Shown here one piece after another: positions 8,066 through 15,621 of a stretch of 42,288 nt of DNA; within the stretch, counting starts at the first letter, position 1; each line of letters begins with the position of its first letter. The notes beneath the pieces are model-generated. The model was not told where the DNA came from. It ran no database searches and saw only the letters and a list, made by a program, of their open reading frames with translations. The translations under genes were made by a program, and so were the position numbers. This stretch comes from a virus. The stretch is taken from positions 1 to 42,288 of the IMG/VR virus record IMGVR_UViG_3300044952_000033; one strand, given 5' to 3'.

Positions 8066-8599
8066 ATGGCAAATACCACATTCAATGGCCCAGTTCGCTC
8101 GCAGAATGGCTTTCAATCTATCTCTACCAATGCAACAACTGGCGCAGTCACTGTTACAGCTACCCTTGGCACTGCTACTAGCGTAACAACTTTGGCGGCT
8201 ACAACTGTAACAGCAACAAATCTGGTTTATACAGATCAGAATCACCCAACAACTGCTGCTATTAACGCAACAACCACAGCGACTGGTGCACAAGTTGCTA
8301 CCGGCTACATCACTTCTACGTCAGCCGCATCCACAGTTATTACTTTGCCTACCGGCACTGCTCTTGGCGAAGCCATAGGCGCAGTTCGTGGCACTGTTCT
8401 GGACTTGTATGTTGATAACACTGCTGGTGCGAGCAATGTGACCATTGCTGTTGCGGTCAATGGTATTTTGTCTACAGCCGCCACTGACACTGCTGGCAGT
8501 TTTGGTGACTTGACTATTACTGCTGGTGCAACTGGCATTGGTCGTTTTACCATCATGTTCTCCAGCCCAACAACTTACGTGTTTACACGCACAGCTTAA
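8066..8599 (+). CDS. Thr/Ala-rich structural protein
   Basis: A 177-residue protein, first gene after the promoter. The N-terminal third is a low-complexity run of short Thr/Ala/Val repeats (TGAVTVTATLGTATSVTTL), typical of phage fibre shafts. The C-terminal half looks like a compact beta domain with TVLDLYVDNTAGASNVTIAV and ends in FSSPTTYVFTRTA. It is probably a head fibre or surface decoration protein, since it directly follows the capsid gene. The beta-rich virion nature is likely; its exact place in the particle is unknown. Confidence 0.65.
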   Translation: MANTTFNGPVRSQNGFQSISTNATTGAVTVTATLGTATSVTTLAATTVTATNLVYTDQNHPTTAAINATTTATGAQVATGYITSTSAASTVITLPTGTALGEAIGAVRGTVLDLYVDNTAGASNVTIAVAVNGILSTAATDTAGSFGDLTITAGATGIGRFTIMFSSPTTYVFTRTA

Positions 8600-8607
8600 T
8601 TGATCTT

Positions 8608-8623
8608 GGGGGCTTCGGCCCCC
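8608..8623 (+). other. Perfect GC hairpin with TTCG tetraloop
   Basis: GGGGGC-TTCG-GCCCCC lies between two structural genes. It is very stable but has no T tract, so it is more likely a transcript-stability or processing element than an efficient intrinsic terminator. Confidence 0.6.
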
Positions 8624-8642
8624 GCACTACAGGAGATTGATT

Positions 8643-9146
8643 ATGATGCAAACAGACGTAAAACAGGGACACCTTAATAACTCTGGTTTTGTCCTGTTGG
8701 GTCGAACTAGACTTAAAGCTGCCTCTACGGTTGGCACGGCTACGGCTGGAACACTGGACATTTTTGATACCGCCGCAGCGCCTGTTGCTGCTACGTATGC
8801 AAGGTCTACTACGGTTATTACCGTTACAAAGGTAGCTCACGGTTTGGTTACCGGTGACGTAATTGGTCTTGCGTTTGCCACAGCAAGCGGGTCATCTGGC
8901 ACAAACGGTAATTACTCAATCACACGCACAGGCGCAGACACCTTTACAGTTACAGATATTAACTCTGGAACGATTGCAGGTGGGACAGTGGCGGCATACG
9001 CATCCCTGTGGATTGCTAGTTTTGATGTTGGTGCAACTGACGTGTTTAGTAATTTTGCGTTGATTCCCGGCGAGGGGATACTGGTTAAAAACGGTATCTA
9101 CTTGAACATGAGCAACCTTACTTCTGCCAACGTGTACTATGGCTAA
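8643..9146 (+). CDS. Beta-rich structural protein with a tail-type insertion module
   Basis: The ATG at 8643 is chosen because AGGAG ends 7 bp upstream; a TTG at 8637 would be too close. The 167-residue product contains TVITVTKVAHGLVTGDVIGL, a GNYSITRTGADTFTVTD stretch and a GTIAGG end. This small beta module also appears in many phage structural proteins. A similar module (VTVTDAAGGYVDGDFVTFFG) is seen in the nozzle protein at 23407. The C-terminus (GEGILVKNGIYLNMSN) resembles surface-exposed virion proteins. Function: structural, not further resolved. Confidence 0.7.
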   Translation: MMQTDVKQGHLNNSGFVLLGRTRLKAASTVGTATAGTLDIFDTAAAPVAATYARSTTVITVTKVAHGLVTGDVIGLAFATASGSSGTNGNYSITRTGADTFTVTDINSGTIAGGTVAAYASLWIASFDVGATDVFSNFALIPGEGILVKNGIYLNMSNLTSANVYYG

Positions 9147-9393
9147 GAAAACCCCATCCCTTGCAGTAGGTCGCGGCGAGAAGCTGCCGGTCTCTAAGGG
9201 GGCTGGGCTGACTGCAAAAGGACGTGCTGTTTACAATAAAGCCACAGGATCAAACCTCAAAGCGCCACAGCCGCAAGGCGGTGCTCGCAAGAAGTCATTC
9301 TGTGCGCGTATGTCTGGTATGCCCGGTCCAATGAAGGACGAAAAAGGCAAGCCTACCCGTAAGGCTGCTTCACTAGCTAGATGGAAGTGCTGA
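9139..9393 (+). CDS. Small basic protein of a conserved phage family (DUF6321-like)
   Basis: An 84-residue, strongly basic protein. Its conserved core reads GLTAKGRAVYNKATGSNLKAP, then RKKSFCARMSGMPGPMKDE and a C-terminal KAASLARWKC. I recognise this layout from a family I believe is DUF6321, which occurs in many phages and has no assigned function. The two Cys and many Arg/Lys suggest nucleic-acid or virion binding. The start overlaps the previous gene by 8 bp. It opens the run of small basic genes that continues to 13763. Confidence 0.8.
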   Translation: MAKKTPSLAVGRGEKLPVSKGAGLTAKGRAVYNKATGSNLKAPQPQGGARKKSFCARMSGMPGPMKDEKGKPTRKAASLARWKC

Positions 9394-9401
9394 GGTAAAA
9401 A

Positions 9402-9728
9402 ATGGCTAATAAAGAAGATGAAATTATCAATGGTTTAATGGAAGCAATTAAATCCAAAAAAGATACAGACCCCGGAATGACTCCACGTCGAGATGGTCGC
9501 GGTAGTACTTTTGGTGATGATCCCGGAATGACACCGATGAATAAGGTTGATAGGGAGGATATTGATTTTAATAAACTTCTTAATCGTGATGCGCCTCGTT
9601 CTAGTGCCTCTACAAAAAAGAAACCTTCTAATCCATATAATTTGAAAAATGGCGGAAAAGTTGCCACCGCTTCTAGTCGTGCCGATGGTATAGCCCAGCG
9701 TGGCAAAACCCGTGGGAAGATGTGCTGA
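9402..9728 (+). CDS. Small protein with C-terminal ADGIAQRG motif
   Basis: A 108-residue hydrophilic protein. It has an internal direct repeat (DPGMTPRRD and DPGMTPMNK, about residues 25-48), a charged middle, and the C-terminal motif ASSRADGIAQRGKTRGKMC preceded by NGGK. The same ending is found in the genes at 10961 and, slightly changed, at 11164. Codons differ between the copies, so the peptide rather than the DNA seems to be conserved. No enzyme motif is present. Function unknown; probably a virion-associated or assembly factor. Confidence 0.75.
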   Translation: MANKEDEIINGLMEAIKSKKDTDPGMTPRRDGRGSTFGDDPGMTPMNKVDREDIDFNKLLNRDAPRSSASTKKKPSNPYNLKNGGKVATASSRADGIAQRGKTRGKMC

Positions 9729-9729
9729 T

Positions 9730-9990
9730 ATGGAACTAAGCACAATTTGGTCGGCAGTACTTTCTGTTGTGATGGGGGTTTTTGGCCTATTCGTCAAAGA
9801 AAAGTTTGCTCAAATGAAAGAAATTGGCGAAGACACTAAGCGTGTCGAACGTCTTTTAAACATAACCCGCGAGGAGATTGCCCGTGATACAGTTACTCAA
9901 GCAGAAGTTCAACGAATTACTGACCACATTGACCAACGCTTTAACAAGCTTGAAGCAAAAATTGACCAGCTTATTCAAGCAGGGAAATGA
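9730..9990 (+). CDS. Small membrane protein with coiled coil (spanin- or holin-like shape)
   Basis: Starting at the ATG at 9730, one base after the previous stop, the 86-residue product has one N-terminal membrane helix (about 6-23, WSAVLSVVMGVFGLFV). A long charged amphipathic coiled coil (25-83) follows and ends KLEAKIDQLIQAGK. This shape fits an inner-membrane spanin or a small phage membrane protein. The main lysis genes lie 12 kb away (21382-23388), so a lysis role is uncertain. No lipobox partner was found. Confidence 0.65.
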   Translation: MELSTIWSAVLSVVMGVFGLFVKEKFAQMKEIGEDTKRVERLLNITREEIARDTVTQAEVQRITDHIDQRFNKLEAKIDQLIQAGK

Positions 9991-10001
9991 TGCCAAGTAG
10001 C

Positions 10002-10520
10002 TTATTTTCTTTGTGGGTGTATACGTTGATAACACGTTGTACACAAACCGTGGGAAAGATGTCTTTTTTCTTGCGTTCCACATTGCGTACAGCAGATAAA
10101 ATGACGCGACCATTGGGTAATACTGTGCGTTTCTCGGTGTTCTTTTGGGGTTACCAAAACAAGATTTTCCAGTCGGTTATCTTGAGTGTTTCCATTTTTA
10201 TGATGTACATGAATACCTTTTGGAGCAGTAGTAAGAACCCGATGCTCGTATTCCCATTTGTTTGGTTCGGCAATTTTTATTCGTATGTAGATACAACCAT
10301 CACTTGCTTTGTGAAGACGTTTACTTCCCACGGGAAGTTGTACCCGAATTTGATTTATAACTCTTTGCTTAGTTGCTTTGACTTCATCGGTCATTGCTTT
10401 ATTTGTACAGTTTGGGCAGCGCGGAGCGTAGTGATAGGCATTGCGGTCAATGCGTTTTTTACCGACAATAGGAACATTGCAAAAAGGACATGGTTTAGTA
10501 AAAAGTCTTTTCATACCCAT
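10002..10520 (-). CDS. HNH endonuclease with zinc-binding ends (homing-type)
   Basis: The only - strand gene inside the structural region. Using the ATG at 10520 gives 172 residues; a TTG at 10532 is possible and no good ribosome site separates them. CPFC and CPNC (C11, C14, C35, C38) form an N-terminal zinc knuckle. The HNH core is YEHRV (91-95), HVHHKNGNTQDNRLENL (104-120) and a following PKEHRE. CTQC and CTTC (144-163) form a second zinc knuckle. Free-standing HNH enzymes of this type spread by cutting alleles that lack them. The antisense placement supports recent insertion. It is not needed for virion assembly. Confidence 0.9.
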   Translation of the reverse strand: MGMKRLFTKPCPFCNVPIVGKKRIDRNAYHYAPRCPNCTNKAMTDEVKATKQRVINQIRVQLPVGSKRLHKASDGCIYIRIKIAEPNKWEYEHRVLTTAPKGIHVHHKNGNTQDNRLENLVLVTPKEHRETHSITQWSRHFICCTQCGTQEKRHLSHGLCTTCYQRIHPQRK

Positions 10521-10549
10521 ATTGTATGCCAAGCATAAAAGGAAATCAA

Positions 10550-10960
10550 GTGCCTTCTAAATCAATCAAACAACACAATTTCATGGCTGCGATAGCCAAT
10601 TCGCCATCGTTTGCTAAGAAAGTAGGAATCCCGCAGTCCGTGGGAAAAGACTTTAACGAGGCCGATAAAGGCCGTAAATTTTCTAAAGGTGGTGATACTA
10701 TGGCTTCTAAAATGAACCCCGGCTTCATGGCAATGATGGCTAAGAAAAAAGACGGTAAGGCCGAAGGCGGTAAAGCTGACATGAAACAAGACAAATCAAT
10801 GATGCAGAAGGCCGTCAACAAACACGAAGGCCGTTTACACAAAGGTGCGGCTATGACTAAATTGGCTAAGGGTGGATTCACTAAATCTGCTAACGGCGTA
10901 GCCCAGCGCGGTTTAACCAAAGGCAAGCAAGTCACCATGAAGAAAGGTGGGATGTGCTAA
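10550..10960 (+). CDS. Small basic protein with repeated GG motifs and ANGVAQRG motif
   Basis: The GTG at 10550 is preferred: AAAAGGA lies 6 bp upstream and the product then begins (M)PSKSIKQHNFMAAIANSPSF, the form I remember for this family. An ATG at 10526 has no ribosome site. The 136-residue protein is rich in Lys, Met and Gly. It contains VGIPQSVGKDFNEADKGRKF (about 23-42), four GG motifs (SKGGD, AEGGK, AKGGF, KKGGM) and the ANGVAQRGLTKGK variant of the cluster motif. Conserved among phages; function unknown. Its start lies 29 bp from the start of the HNH gene, in divergent orientation. Confidence 0.75.
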   Translation: MPSKSIKQHNFMAAIANSPSFAKKVGIPQSVGKDFNEADKGRKFSKGGDTMASKMNPGFMAMMAKKKDGKAEGGKADMKQDKSMMQKAVNKHEGRLHKGAAMTKLAKGGFTKSANGVAQRGLTKGKQVTMKKGGMC

Positions 10961-11164
10961 ATGAAATATCCTGACTCCACACCTGTGGATGAGCCTGTAG
11001 CAAAGCCAAAGCAAGCTACTAGCGCACCAAAAAAGGCAAAACCCAAGATGTATCCTGACTCAGTCCCAGTGGATGAGCCAGTGCGTATGGCTAAGGGTGG
11101 CTCCGCTTCTTCTCGTGCAGATGGTATTGCTCAACGTGGTAAAACCCGTGGAAAGATGTGCTAA
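10961..11164 (+). CDS. Small protein with PVDEPV repeats and C-terminal ADGIAQRG motif
   Basis: A 67-residue protein starting immediately after the previous stop. Two copies of YPDS-(T/V)-PVDEPV (residues 3-13 and 31-41) flank a Lys/Pro/Ala-rich linker. The C-terminus MAKGGSASSRADGIAQRGK carries the cluster motif, then TRGKMC, as in the gene at 9402. There is no hydrophobic core of normal size, so it may be disordered and fold on binding a partner. Function unknown. Confidence 0.75.
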   Translation: MKYPDSTPVDEPVAKPKQATSAPKKAKPKMYPDSVPVDEPVRMAKGGSASSRADGIAQRGKTRGKMC

Positions 11165-11748
11165 TGGCTACTAGATGGGACAATCTACCCGGTCTTAGAG
11201 ACGACGTTGTAAAACGTAGCGCTGAAGACGTTGGCAAAGCCAAAAAAGCTGCGAACATAAATTCATCTGACCTAAAGGGTGGAGCACGTCGATCAGTAAT
11301 AGAAGCCGGAGGCCGTGCTGTAAACAGAAACATTGGTCGTGCTGGTGCTGCTGGTGCTGCTTTAGAAGCTGGATATGGCCTTGGTCGTGCAATTGACGAA
11401 AAGACCGGGGCAGGTAAACAAATTGTTGATAAGTCTGGTCTAGGTGATTTAGCCGAGCGCGTTGCCAATAGCCGTGACAAAGTAGAACTTTCGGAAGACG
11501 CTAAGAAGCGTATTGCTAGGGGCGATCTAGACTCTGAAGAGGTTATCCCCTCTAAGAAAAAGAAATCTTCTGGCGGTAAAAATATGTCTATTGAAGGCAA
11601 AATGTACGCCGGTCGCAACCCGGAAATCGATGATGACACGCGGGAATCTGCTGGTGGATACAAACGTGGTGGTAAAGTTGTTTCCAAAGCATCAAGCCGT
11701 GCTGATGGTATTGCACAGCGCGGTAAAACCAAAGGTAGATATATATGA
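11164..11748 (+). CDS. Basic Gly/Ala-rich protein with C-terminal ADGIAQRG motif
   Basis: The ATG at 11164 overlaps the previous TAA by one base. The 194-residue product has a basic N-terminus (MATRWDNLPGLRDDVVKRS), a Gly/Ala stretch (about 55-70, NIGRAGAAGAALEAGYGLGRA) and a charged middle. It ends GGKVVSKASSRADGIAQRGK then TKGRYI, the same motif as its neighbours. It may be a virion-internal or neck-associated protein; this is inferred from position and basic charge only. Confidence 0.7.
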   Translation: MATRWDNLPGLRDDVVKRSAEDVGKAKKAANINSSDLKGGARRSVIEAGGRAVNRNIGRAGAAGAALEAGYGLGRAIDEKTGAGKQIVDKSGLGDLAERVANSRDKVELSEDAKKRIARGDLDSEEVIPSKKKKSSGGKNMSIEGKMYAGRNPEIDDDTRESAGGYKRGGKVVSKASSRADGIAQRGKTKGRYI

Positions 11749-11978
11749 TGTCTAGTCGCGGTATGGGTGATATCAACCCCTCCAAAATGCCTTCAGCCGT
11801 AAAGAAGGCTCGCCGGGATGATACTGCGTTTACACAGTATGCAGAAGGCGGTAAAGTGGGTTTGTACGCGAACATTCATGCCAAAAGAGCGCGTGGAGAA
11901 AAAATGCGTAAGCCGGGAGCTAAAGGTGCTCCTACTAACGCAGCTTTCTTGCAAGCCGCTAAAACGGCAAGGAAATAA
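11745..11978 (+). CDS. Small basic protein (MRKPGAKGAPT family)
   Basis: A 77-residue basic protein whose start overlaps the previous stop (ATGA). The N-terminus MGDINPSKMPSAVKKA and the C-terminal EKMRKPGAKGAPTNAAFLQA segment are ones I remember from small proteins encoded beside neck genes of other phages. A YAEGGKVGLY segment carries the GG motif shared across this region. Function unknown. It is directly followed by the tail-accessory adaptor gene, so a neck-assembly role is possible. Confidence 0.75.
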   Translation: MMSSRGMGDINPSKMPSAVKKARRDDTAFTQYAEGGKVGLYANIHAKRARGEKMRKPGAKGAPTNAAFLQAAKTARK

Positions 11979-11980
11979 CA

Positions 11981-12913
11981 ATGGCAACCTCTGGAACCAC
12001 ATCATTCAATTTAGAACTCACAGAAATTGTTGAGGAAGCATTTGAACGTGCTGGTTCCGAGCTTCGTTCCGGTTATGACCTAAAGACAGCTAGACGAAGT
12101 TTGAATCTTCTATTTGCAGACTGGTCTAATCGTGGTGTCAACATGTGGACGTTTGAACAAGGCACGATCACGCTAATACCCGGCGTTAGCACATATGCGC
12201 TACCTGACGACACCGTAGACCTTTTAGAGCATCTTATACGCACAGGCGCTAACTCCGTGGCGACTCAGGCTGATCTAACAATCACCCGGATTAGTGTTTC
12301 TACCTATGCAACCATTCCAAACAAGCTGCAACAGGCTCGCCCGATCCAGATTTGGATCCAAAGAATGGACGGTCAGACCAATTTAGTTGCCTCTACCGTT
12401 ACCACGGCAGTCACAACAACAGATTCAACAATTGCTTTAAGCAACATAAATCCCCTGCCATCAGCAGGATTTGTGAAGCTAGACAACGAAATCATCAGTT
12501 ATAGCTCGGTTACCTATACAGGTGGCACAGCCGGAACTCTGAACTTTTGCGGCAGGGCACAGCAAGATACCGCAGCAGCTACCCATATCGTAACAACCCC
12601 AGTTTATTGGACTCGCCCACCAGCCGTAACTGTCTGGCCCACCCCAGACAACACAACAACCTACCAGCTTGTTTACTACCGTATGCGCCGTGTTGACGAT
12701 GCCGGAAGCGGTGTAAACACTATGGACGTTCCATTCCGGTTTTTACCTTGCATGGTTGCAGGGCTTGCCTATTATTTGGCGTTAAAAGTGCCCAACGGGG
12801 CACAGCGCCTAGAGATCTTAAAAATGCAGTATGACGAAGCTTGGGAACTGGCTTCAACAGAAGACCGTGAAACAGCCGCTCTGCGGTTTGTTCCTCGACA
12901 GACTTACATTTAA
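11981..12913 (+). CDS. Head-tail adaptor / packaged-DNA stabilisation protein, P22 gp4-like
   Basis: A 310-residue protein beginning, after AAGGAA, with a helical region ELTEIVEEAFERAGSELRSG and then TARRSLNLLFADWSNRGVNMW (about 34-54). This is the signature I associate with P22 gp4-type tail accessory factors. A central beta insertion follows (about 110-215), then YQLVYYRMRRVDDAG and FLPCMVAGLAYYLALKVP. It would bind under the portal and retain packaged DNA. It is followed without a gap by the zinc-finger gene at 12914. Confidence 0.85.
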   Translation: MATSGTTSFNLELTEIVEEAFERAGSELRSGYDLKTARRSLNLLFADWSNRGVNMWTFEQGTITLIPGVSTYALPDDTVDLLEHLIRTGANSVATQADLTITRISVSTYATIPNKLQQARPIQIWIQRMDGQTNLVASTVTTAVTTTDSTIALSNINPLPSAGFVKLDNEIISYSSVTYTGGTAGTLNFCGRAQQDTAAATHIVTTPVYWTRPPAVTVWPTPDNTTTYQLVYYRMRRVDDAGSGVNTMDVPFRFLPCMVAGLAYYLALKVPNGAQRLEILKMQYDEAWELASTEDRETAALRFVPRQTYI

Positions 12914-13297
12914 ATGGCTAATAGGTTTGCTTCAGGTAAGAAGGCAATTGCGATCTGCGACAGATGCGGGGCGCAGTTTAAACTTGTTGACCTGAAAAAA
13001 GAGATTATTAAGACTAAGGTCTATGACCTTTTGGTCTGTAAGAGTTGCTGGGATCCAGATCAGCCACAACTCCAGTTGGGCATGTATCCTGTAGATGATC
13101 CTCAAGCTTTGAGGAATCCTCGTAGAGACACCACATATTTTGTTTCCGGACAGATGACTGACGGATACAATAGTGGCGGATCTAGGGATATTCAGTGGAA
13201 TTGGAACCCTGTTGGTGGAGCAAGTTTTTTTGATGCAGTTTTAACTCCAAATTATTTGGTTGCAACTGCAAGTGTTGGTACAGTAAGCGTTTCATAG
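12914..13297 (+). CDS. Zinc-knuckle protein conserved beside the neck gene
   Basis: A 127-residue protein starting right after the adaptor stop. CDRCG (about 15-19) and CKSCW (about 42-46) form a probable four-Cys zinc site. DPDQPQLQLGMYPVDDPQALRNPR then follows, a very conserved stretch in similar phage proteins in my memory. The C-terminal 40 residues look like an added beta tail (NPVGGASFFDAVLTPNYLVAT). No biochemical role is known to me; the tight link with the adaptor suggests neck or tail assembly. Confidence 0.75.
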   Translation: MANRFASGKKAIAICDRCGAQFKLVDLKKEIIKTKVYDLLVCKSCWDPDQPQLQLGMYPVDDPQALRNPRRDTTYFVSGQMTDGYNSGGSRDIQWNWNPVGGASFFDAVLTPNYLVATASVGTVSVS

Positions 13298-13306
13298 GAG
13301 TTAATC

Positions 13307-13495
13307 ATGGCATACACAAAAGCTGCAGATGGCGTAGCCTCAAAAGGTAAAACCAAAGGTAAAAATCTTGGCGATAGCGGCCCTTCCGTTGGCATTCAGC
13401 ATGGTGGAAAAGGTAGCAAAGGCGGCAAGACCAATGAAGAAATGCTGAAGCTAGGCCGTGGTCTAGCTAAAGTAGCTAATCAAAAGCGAGGCTAA
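13307..13495 (+). CDS. Small basic protein with N-terminal ADGVA motif
   Basis: A 62-residue, Gly- and Lys-rich protein preceded by AGGAG. KAADGVASKGKTKGKNLG at the N-terminus is a variant of the motif at the C-termini of the genes at 9402, 10961 and 11164; here it has moved to the front. The rest reads as Gly/Lys linker and a short helix (EEMLKLGRGLAKVANQK). Likely unstructured alone. Function unknown. Confidence 0.7.
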   Translation: MAYTKAADGVASKGKTKGKNLGDSGPSVGIQHGGKGSKGGKTNEEMLKLGRGLAKVANQKRG

Positions 13496-13496
13496 T

Positions 13497-13763
13497 ATGG
13501 CAACATTTAGTAAAAAAATGATGGGCAAGGAAGTTGGTGATGCCAGCGTTTACGCTAAACCCCACACTATGTCTGGCAAGGGTGTCACCGTTGCTGAGAA
13601 TCCCGGCAAAGAACCTAACCGCAGCAAGTTAGACTCGTTTGACGTAAGCGTAGGCAACATCAGTAAATCCGCTGGTAACGAGCCAACTAAGACCGATGGA
13701 ATTAAAATCCGTGGCACAGGCGCAGCTACTCGTGGGATCATGGCACGAGGCCCAATGGCATGA
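13497..13763 (+). CDS. Small basic protein of the GG/ADG cluster
   Basis: An 88-residue hydrophilic protein. Its C-terminal TDGIKIRGTGAATRGIMARG is a diverged relative of the cluster motif and ends in GPMA. Upstream lie a Lys/Asn/Ser-rich stretch and FDVSVGNISKSAGNE. No known domain. Its stop overlaps the start of the next adaptor gene (ATGA at 13760), so translation is coupled to a neck component. Confidence 0.7.
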   Translation: MATFSKKMMGKEVGDASVYAKPHTMSGKGVTVAENPGKEPNRSKLDSFDVSVGNISKSAGNEPTKTDGIKIRGTGAATRGIMARGPMA

Positions 13764-14440
13764 ACTACGCTGCTCTAGTGGTTGCTATCTCCGATTACAC
13801 GGAGAATACTTTCCCAACTGCGGATATGAATACGTTCATTACGCAGGCAGAGCAGCGCATTTACAACACCATTCAGTTCCCTTCAATACGTAAGAACGTA
13901 ACGGGTATTTTGTCAACCAACAACAAGTACCTGTCTTGCCCCAGTGACTTCCTTTCGCCTTATTCGTTAGCGGTGATTGAGGGCTACGGAACGGCTACGG
14001 AGACGTACCATTACTTGCTGAACAAGGATGTTAACTTCATTCGTGAAGCGTACCCAACCCCTGCGGATACAGCCCTGCCTAAGTACTACGCTTTGTTCGG
14101 GCCTACTACAACTGCGGGTAACCCACCTGTACCGACCAATGAGTTGTCGTTTATTCTTGGCCCAACGCCAGATGCACAGTACTACGCAGAACTACATTAC
14201 TACTATTACCCTGAGTCCATTACCACCGCGTTAACTACATGGTTGGGCGACAACTTTGATTCCGTGTTGCTCTATGGGTCGTTGGTGGAAGCAATCACCT
14301 ATATGAAGGGTGAGGCTGACATGGTTGCTCTTTACGATGGCAAGTACAAGGAAGCGTTAATGCTGGCTAAACGACTTGGCGATGGCCTTGAGCGTCAGGA
14401 TGCGTATCGTAGTGGTCAGTATCGTCAGGCAGTCACATGA
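13760..14440 (+). CDS. Second neck/adaptor protein, SU10-adaptor-like
   Basis: A 226-residue protein with helix ADMNTFITQAEQRIYNTIQF (about 21-40). A beta region LSCPSDFLSPYSLAVIEGYG follows, then a Tyr-rich strand (YYAELHYYYYPESI) and a C-terminal helical pair (FDSVLLYGSLVEAITYMKGE, YKEALMLAKRLGDGL). I recognise this as the SU10-type phage adaptor family, a relative of head-tail connector proteins. Together with the gp4-like protein at 11981 it would build the neck below the portal. Confidence 0.75.
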   Translation: MNYAALVVAISDYTENTFPTADMNTFITQAEQRIYNTIQFPSIRKNVTGILSTNNKYLSCPSDFLSPYSLAVIEGYGTATETYHYLLNKDVNFIREAYPTPADTALPKYYALFGPTTTAGNPPVPTNELSFILGPTPDAQYYAELHYYYYPESITTALTTWLGDNFDSVLLYGSLVEAITYMKGEADMVALYDGKYKEALMLAKRLGDGLERQDAYRSGQYRQAVT

Positions 14441-14850
14441 TCGTCCAAACCCAGACAACTTCGTTTAAAGCAGAGGTGTACCAAGCGGTACACGACCTGT
14501 TGACGGACACCATTAAAATTGCCCTGTACACGTCAAACGCTAACCTTGATGAGACTACCACGGTATACAGCACCTCAGAAGAGGTTGTAGCGTCAGGCTA
14601 TACAGCAGGTGGCGAGGTTATGACCGGGGTAGCACTTAATACTTCTGGATACACGGTCTACGTCAACTGGGCCAATGTGTCTTGGTCAACATCCGTGACA
14701 GCACGGTGTGCCTTGATTTACAATGCCAGCCAAGGAAATAAGTCCATTGCGGTGTTAGATTTTGGGTCAGATAAAACATCTACCGGTACGTTCACCATCA
14801 CAATGCCAGCCAATACAGCCACTTCAGCGTTAATTCGCAGTTCTAACTAG
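14437..14850 (+). CDS. Conserved beta-rich tail protein
   Basis: A 137-residue protein whose start overlaps the previous stop by 4 bp. The conserved core is FKAEVYQAVHDLLTDTIKIA, LYTSNANLDETTTVY, then EEVVASGYTAGGE and a C-terminal strand pair. Proteins of this type recur at the beginning of tail-fibre regions of many phages. It is probably a virion component of the tail tip or fibre base; no enzymatic residues are apparent. Confidence 0.7.
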   Translation: MIVQTQTTSFKAEVYQAVHDLLTDTIKIALYTSNANLDETTTVYSTSEEVVASGYTAGGEVMTGVALNTSGYTVYVNWANVSWSTSVTARCALIYNASQGNKSIAVLDFGSDKTSTGTFTITMPANTATSALIRSSN

Positions 14851-14859
14851 GAGTTTGAT

Positions 14860-15438
14860 ATGTCCAACGAAAAAGCACACGGTCTAGACGCAGTAGCAAG
14901 CGCATTGACGCAAGCCAACAGCACCGGGGATTCGGCAACTGCCAAAGGTGTTTACACCATGCAGTGTCTTGACGCAGACGGTAATCTGAAGTGGGAAGCA
15001 CGTTGCCCTAACCTAGTGGTAAACGAAGGTTTACAAGACATGAACGCCCAGTACTTCAAAGGCTCTGCATATACCGCTGCTTGGTATATTGGACTGTACG
15101 GCGCTGCGGCTTCTAACAGCCCTGCTGCTGGAGACACAATGGCATCTCATGCTGGTTGGACTGAAATCGTTCCTTACAGCAATGCTACACGCCCTGTGGC
15201 TACTTTCGGAACAGCTACTACAGCCAACCCATCGGTACAGACTAACTCTGCTTCTCCAGCATCGTTTACCATTAACGCCACAGCGACTGTGGGCGGTGCG
15301 TTCTTGGTTAGCAATAGCACTAAGTCTGGCACGACAGGTGTTCTGTTCTCTGCCTCTGACTTTACAGCCCCCGGAGACCGTTCGGTGGCTTCTGGCGATA
15401 CCCTCAATGTCACATACACATTCAGCTTGGCTGGCTAA
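14860..15438 (+). CDS. Tail-associated beta-sandwich protein
   Basis: A 192-residue protein with AGGAG upstream. The N-terminal part includes GVYTMQCLDADGNLKWEARC, then PNLVVNEGLQDMNAQYFKGS. The middle has AAWYIGLYGAA and a C-terminal Ser/Thr/Ala-rich beta domain (GVLFSASDFTAPGDRSVASG). I have seen the W-x-I-G-L core in phage tail proteins next to fibre genes. A structural role is likely; the exact position in the tail is unknown. Confidence 0.7.
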   Translation: MSNEKAHGLDAVASALTQANSTGDSATAKGVYTMQCLDADGNLKWEARCPNLVVNEGLQDMNAQYFKGSAYTAAWYIGLYGAAASNSPAAGDTMASHAGWTEIVPYSNATRPVATFGTATTANPSVQTNSASPASFTINATATVGGAFLVSNSTKSGTTGVLFSASDFTAPGDRSVASGDTLNVTYTFSLAG

Positions 15439-15447
15439 GGATTTAAC

Positions 15448-15621
15448 ATGGCACAGTTTAAAAAAGGCGATACCGTCCAATTAAAGGCAGTGGTTCCTCA
15501 AGGCCCTGTCATGGCTATGCGTATGGACGACGATGGCAACGTGCAGTACCTAATTGGCTGGACTGTTGATGGTGAGCCACAACAACGCTGGTTTGATGAA
15601 GCACAGCTAGAAGCGGTGTAG
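15448..15621 (+). CDS. Short YodC/DUF2158-like protein
   Basis: A 57-residue gene between two fibre genes, starting at ATG 15448. It begins MAQFKKGDTVQLKAVVPQGP, continues VMAMRMDDDGNVQY and ends WFDEAQLEAV. The pattern F-x-x-G-D-x-V-x-L-K followed by a central Met-rich strand and a final W-F-x-E-x-x-L resembles the DUF2158 (YodC) family of tiny beta proteins. No function is established for this family. It has a weak ribosome site. Confidence 0.65.
   Translation: MAQFKKGDTVQLKAVVPQGPVMAMRMDDDGNVQYLIGWTVDGEPQQRWFDEAQLEAV

Noticed and set aside
9987-10538. 183-codon + strand frame opposite the HNH gene
   Set aside because: The - strand frame has clear HNH and zinc motifs; the + frame has an odd Phe/Thr/Ser-rich composition and no ribosome site.
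11091-11732. 213-codon - strand frame opposite the small-protein cluster
   Set aside because: Antisense shadow of two motif-bearing + strand genes, Ser/Pro/Arg-rich with no ribosome site or family resemblance.
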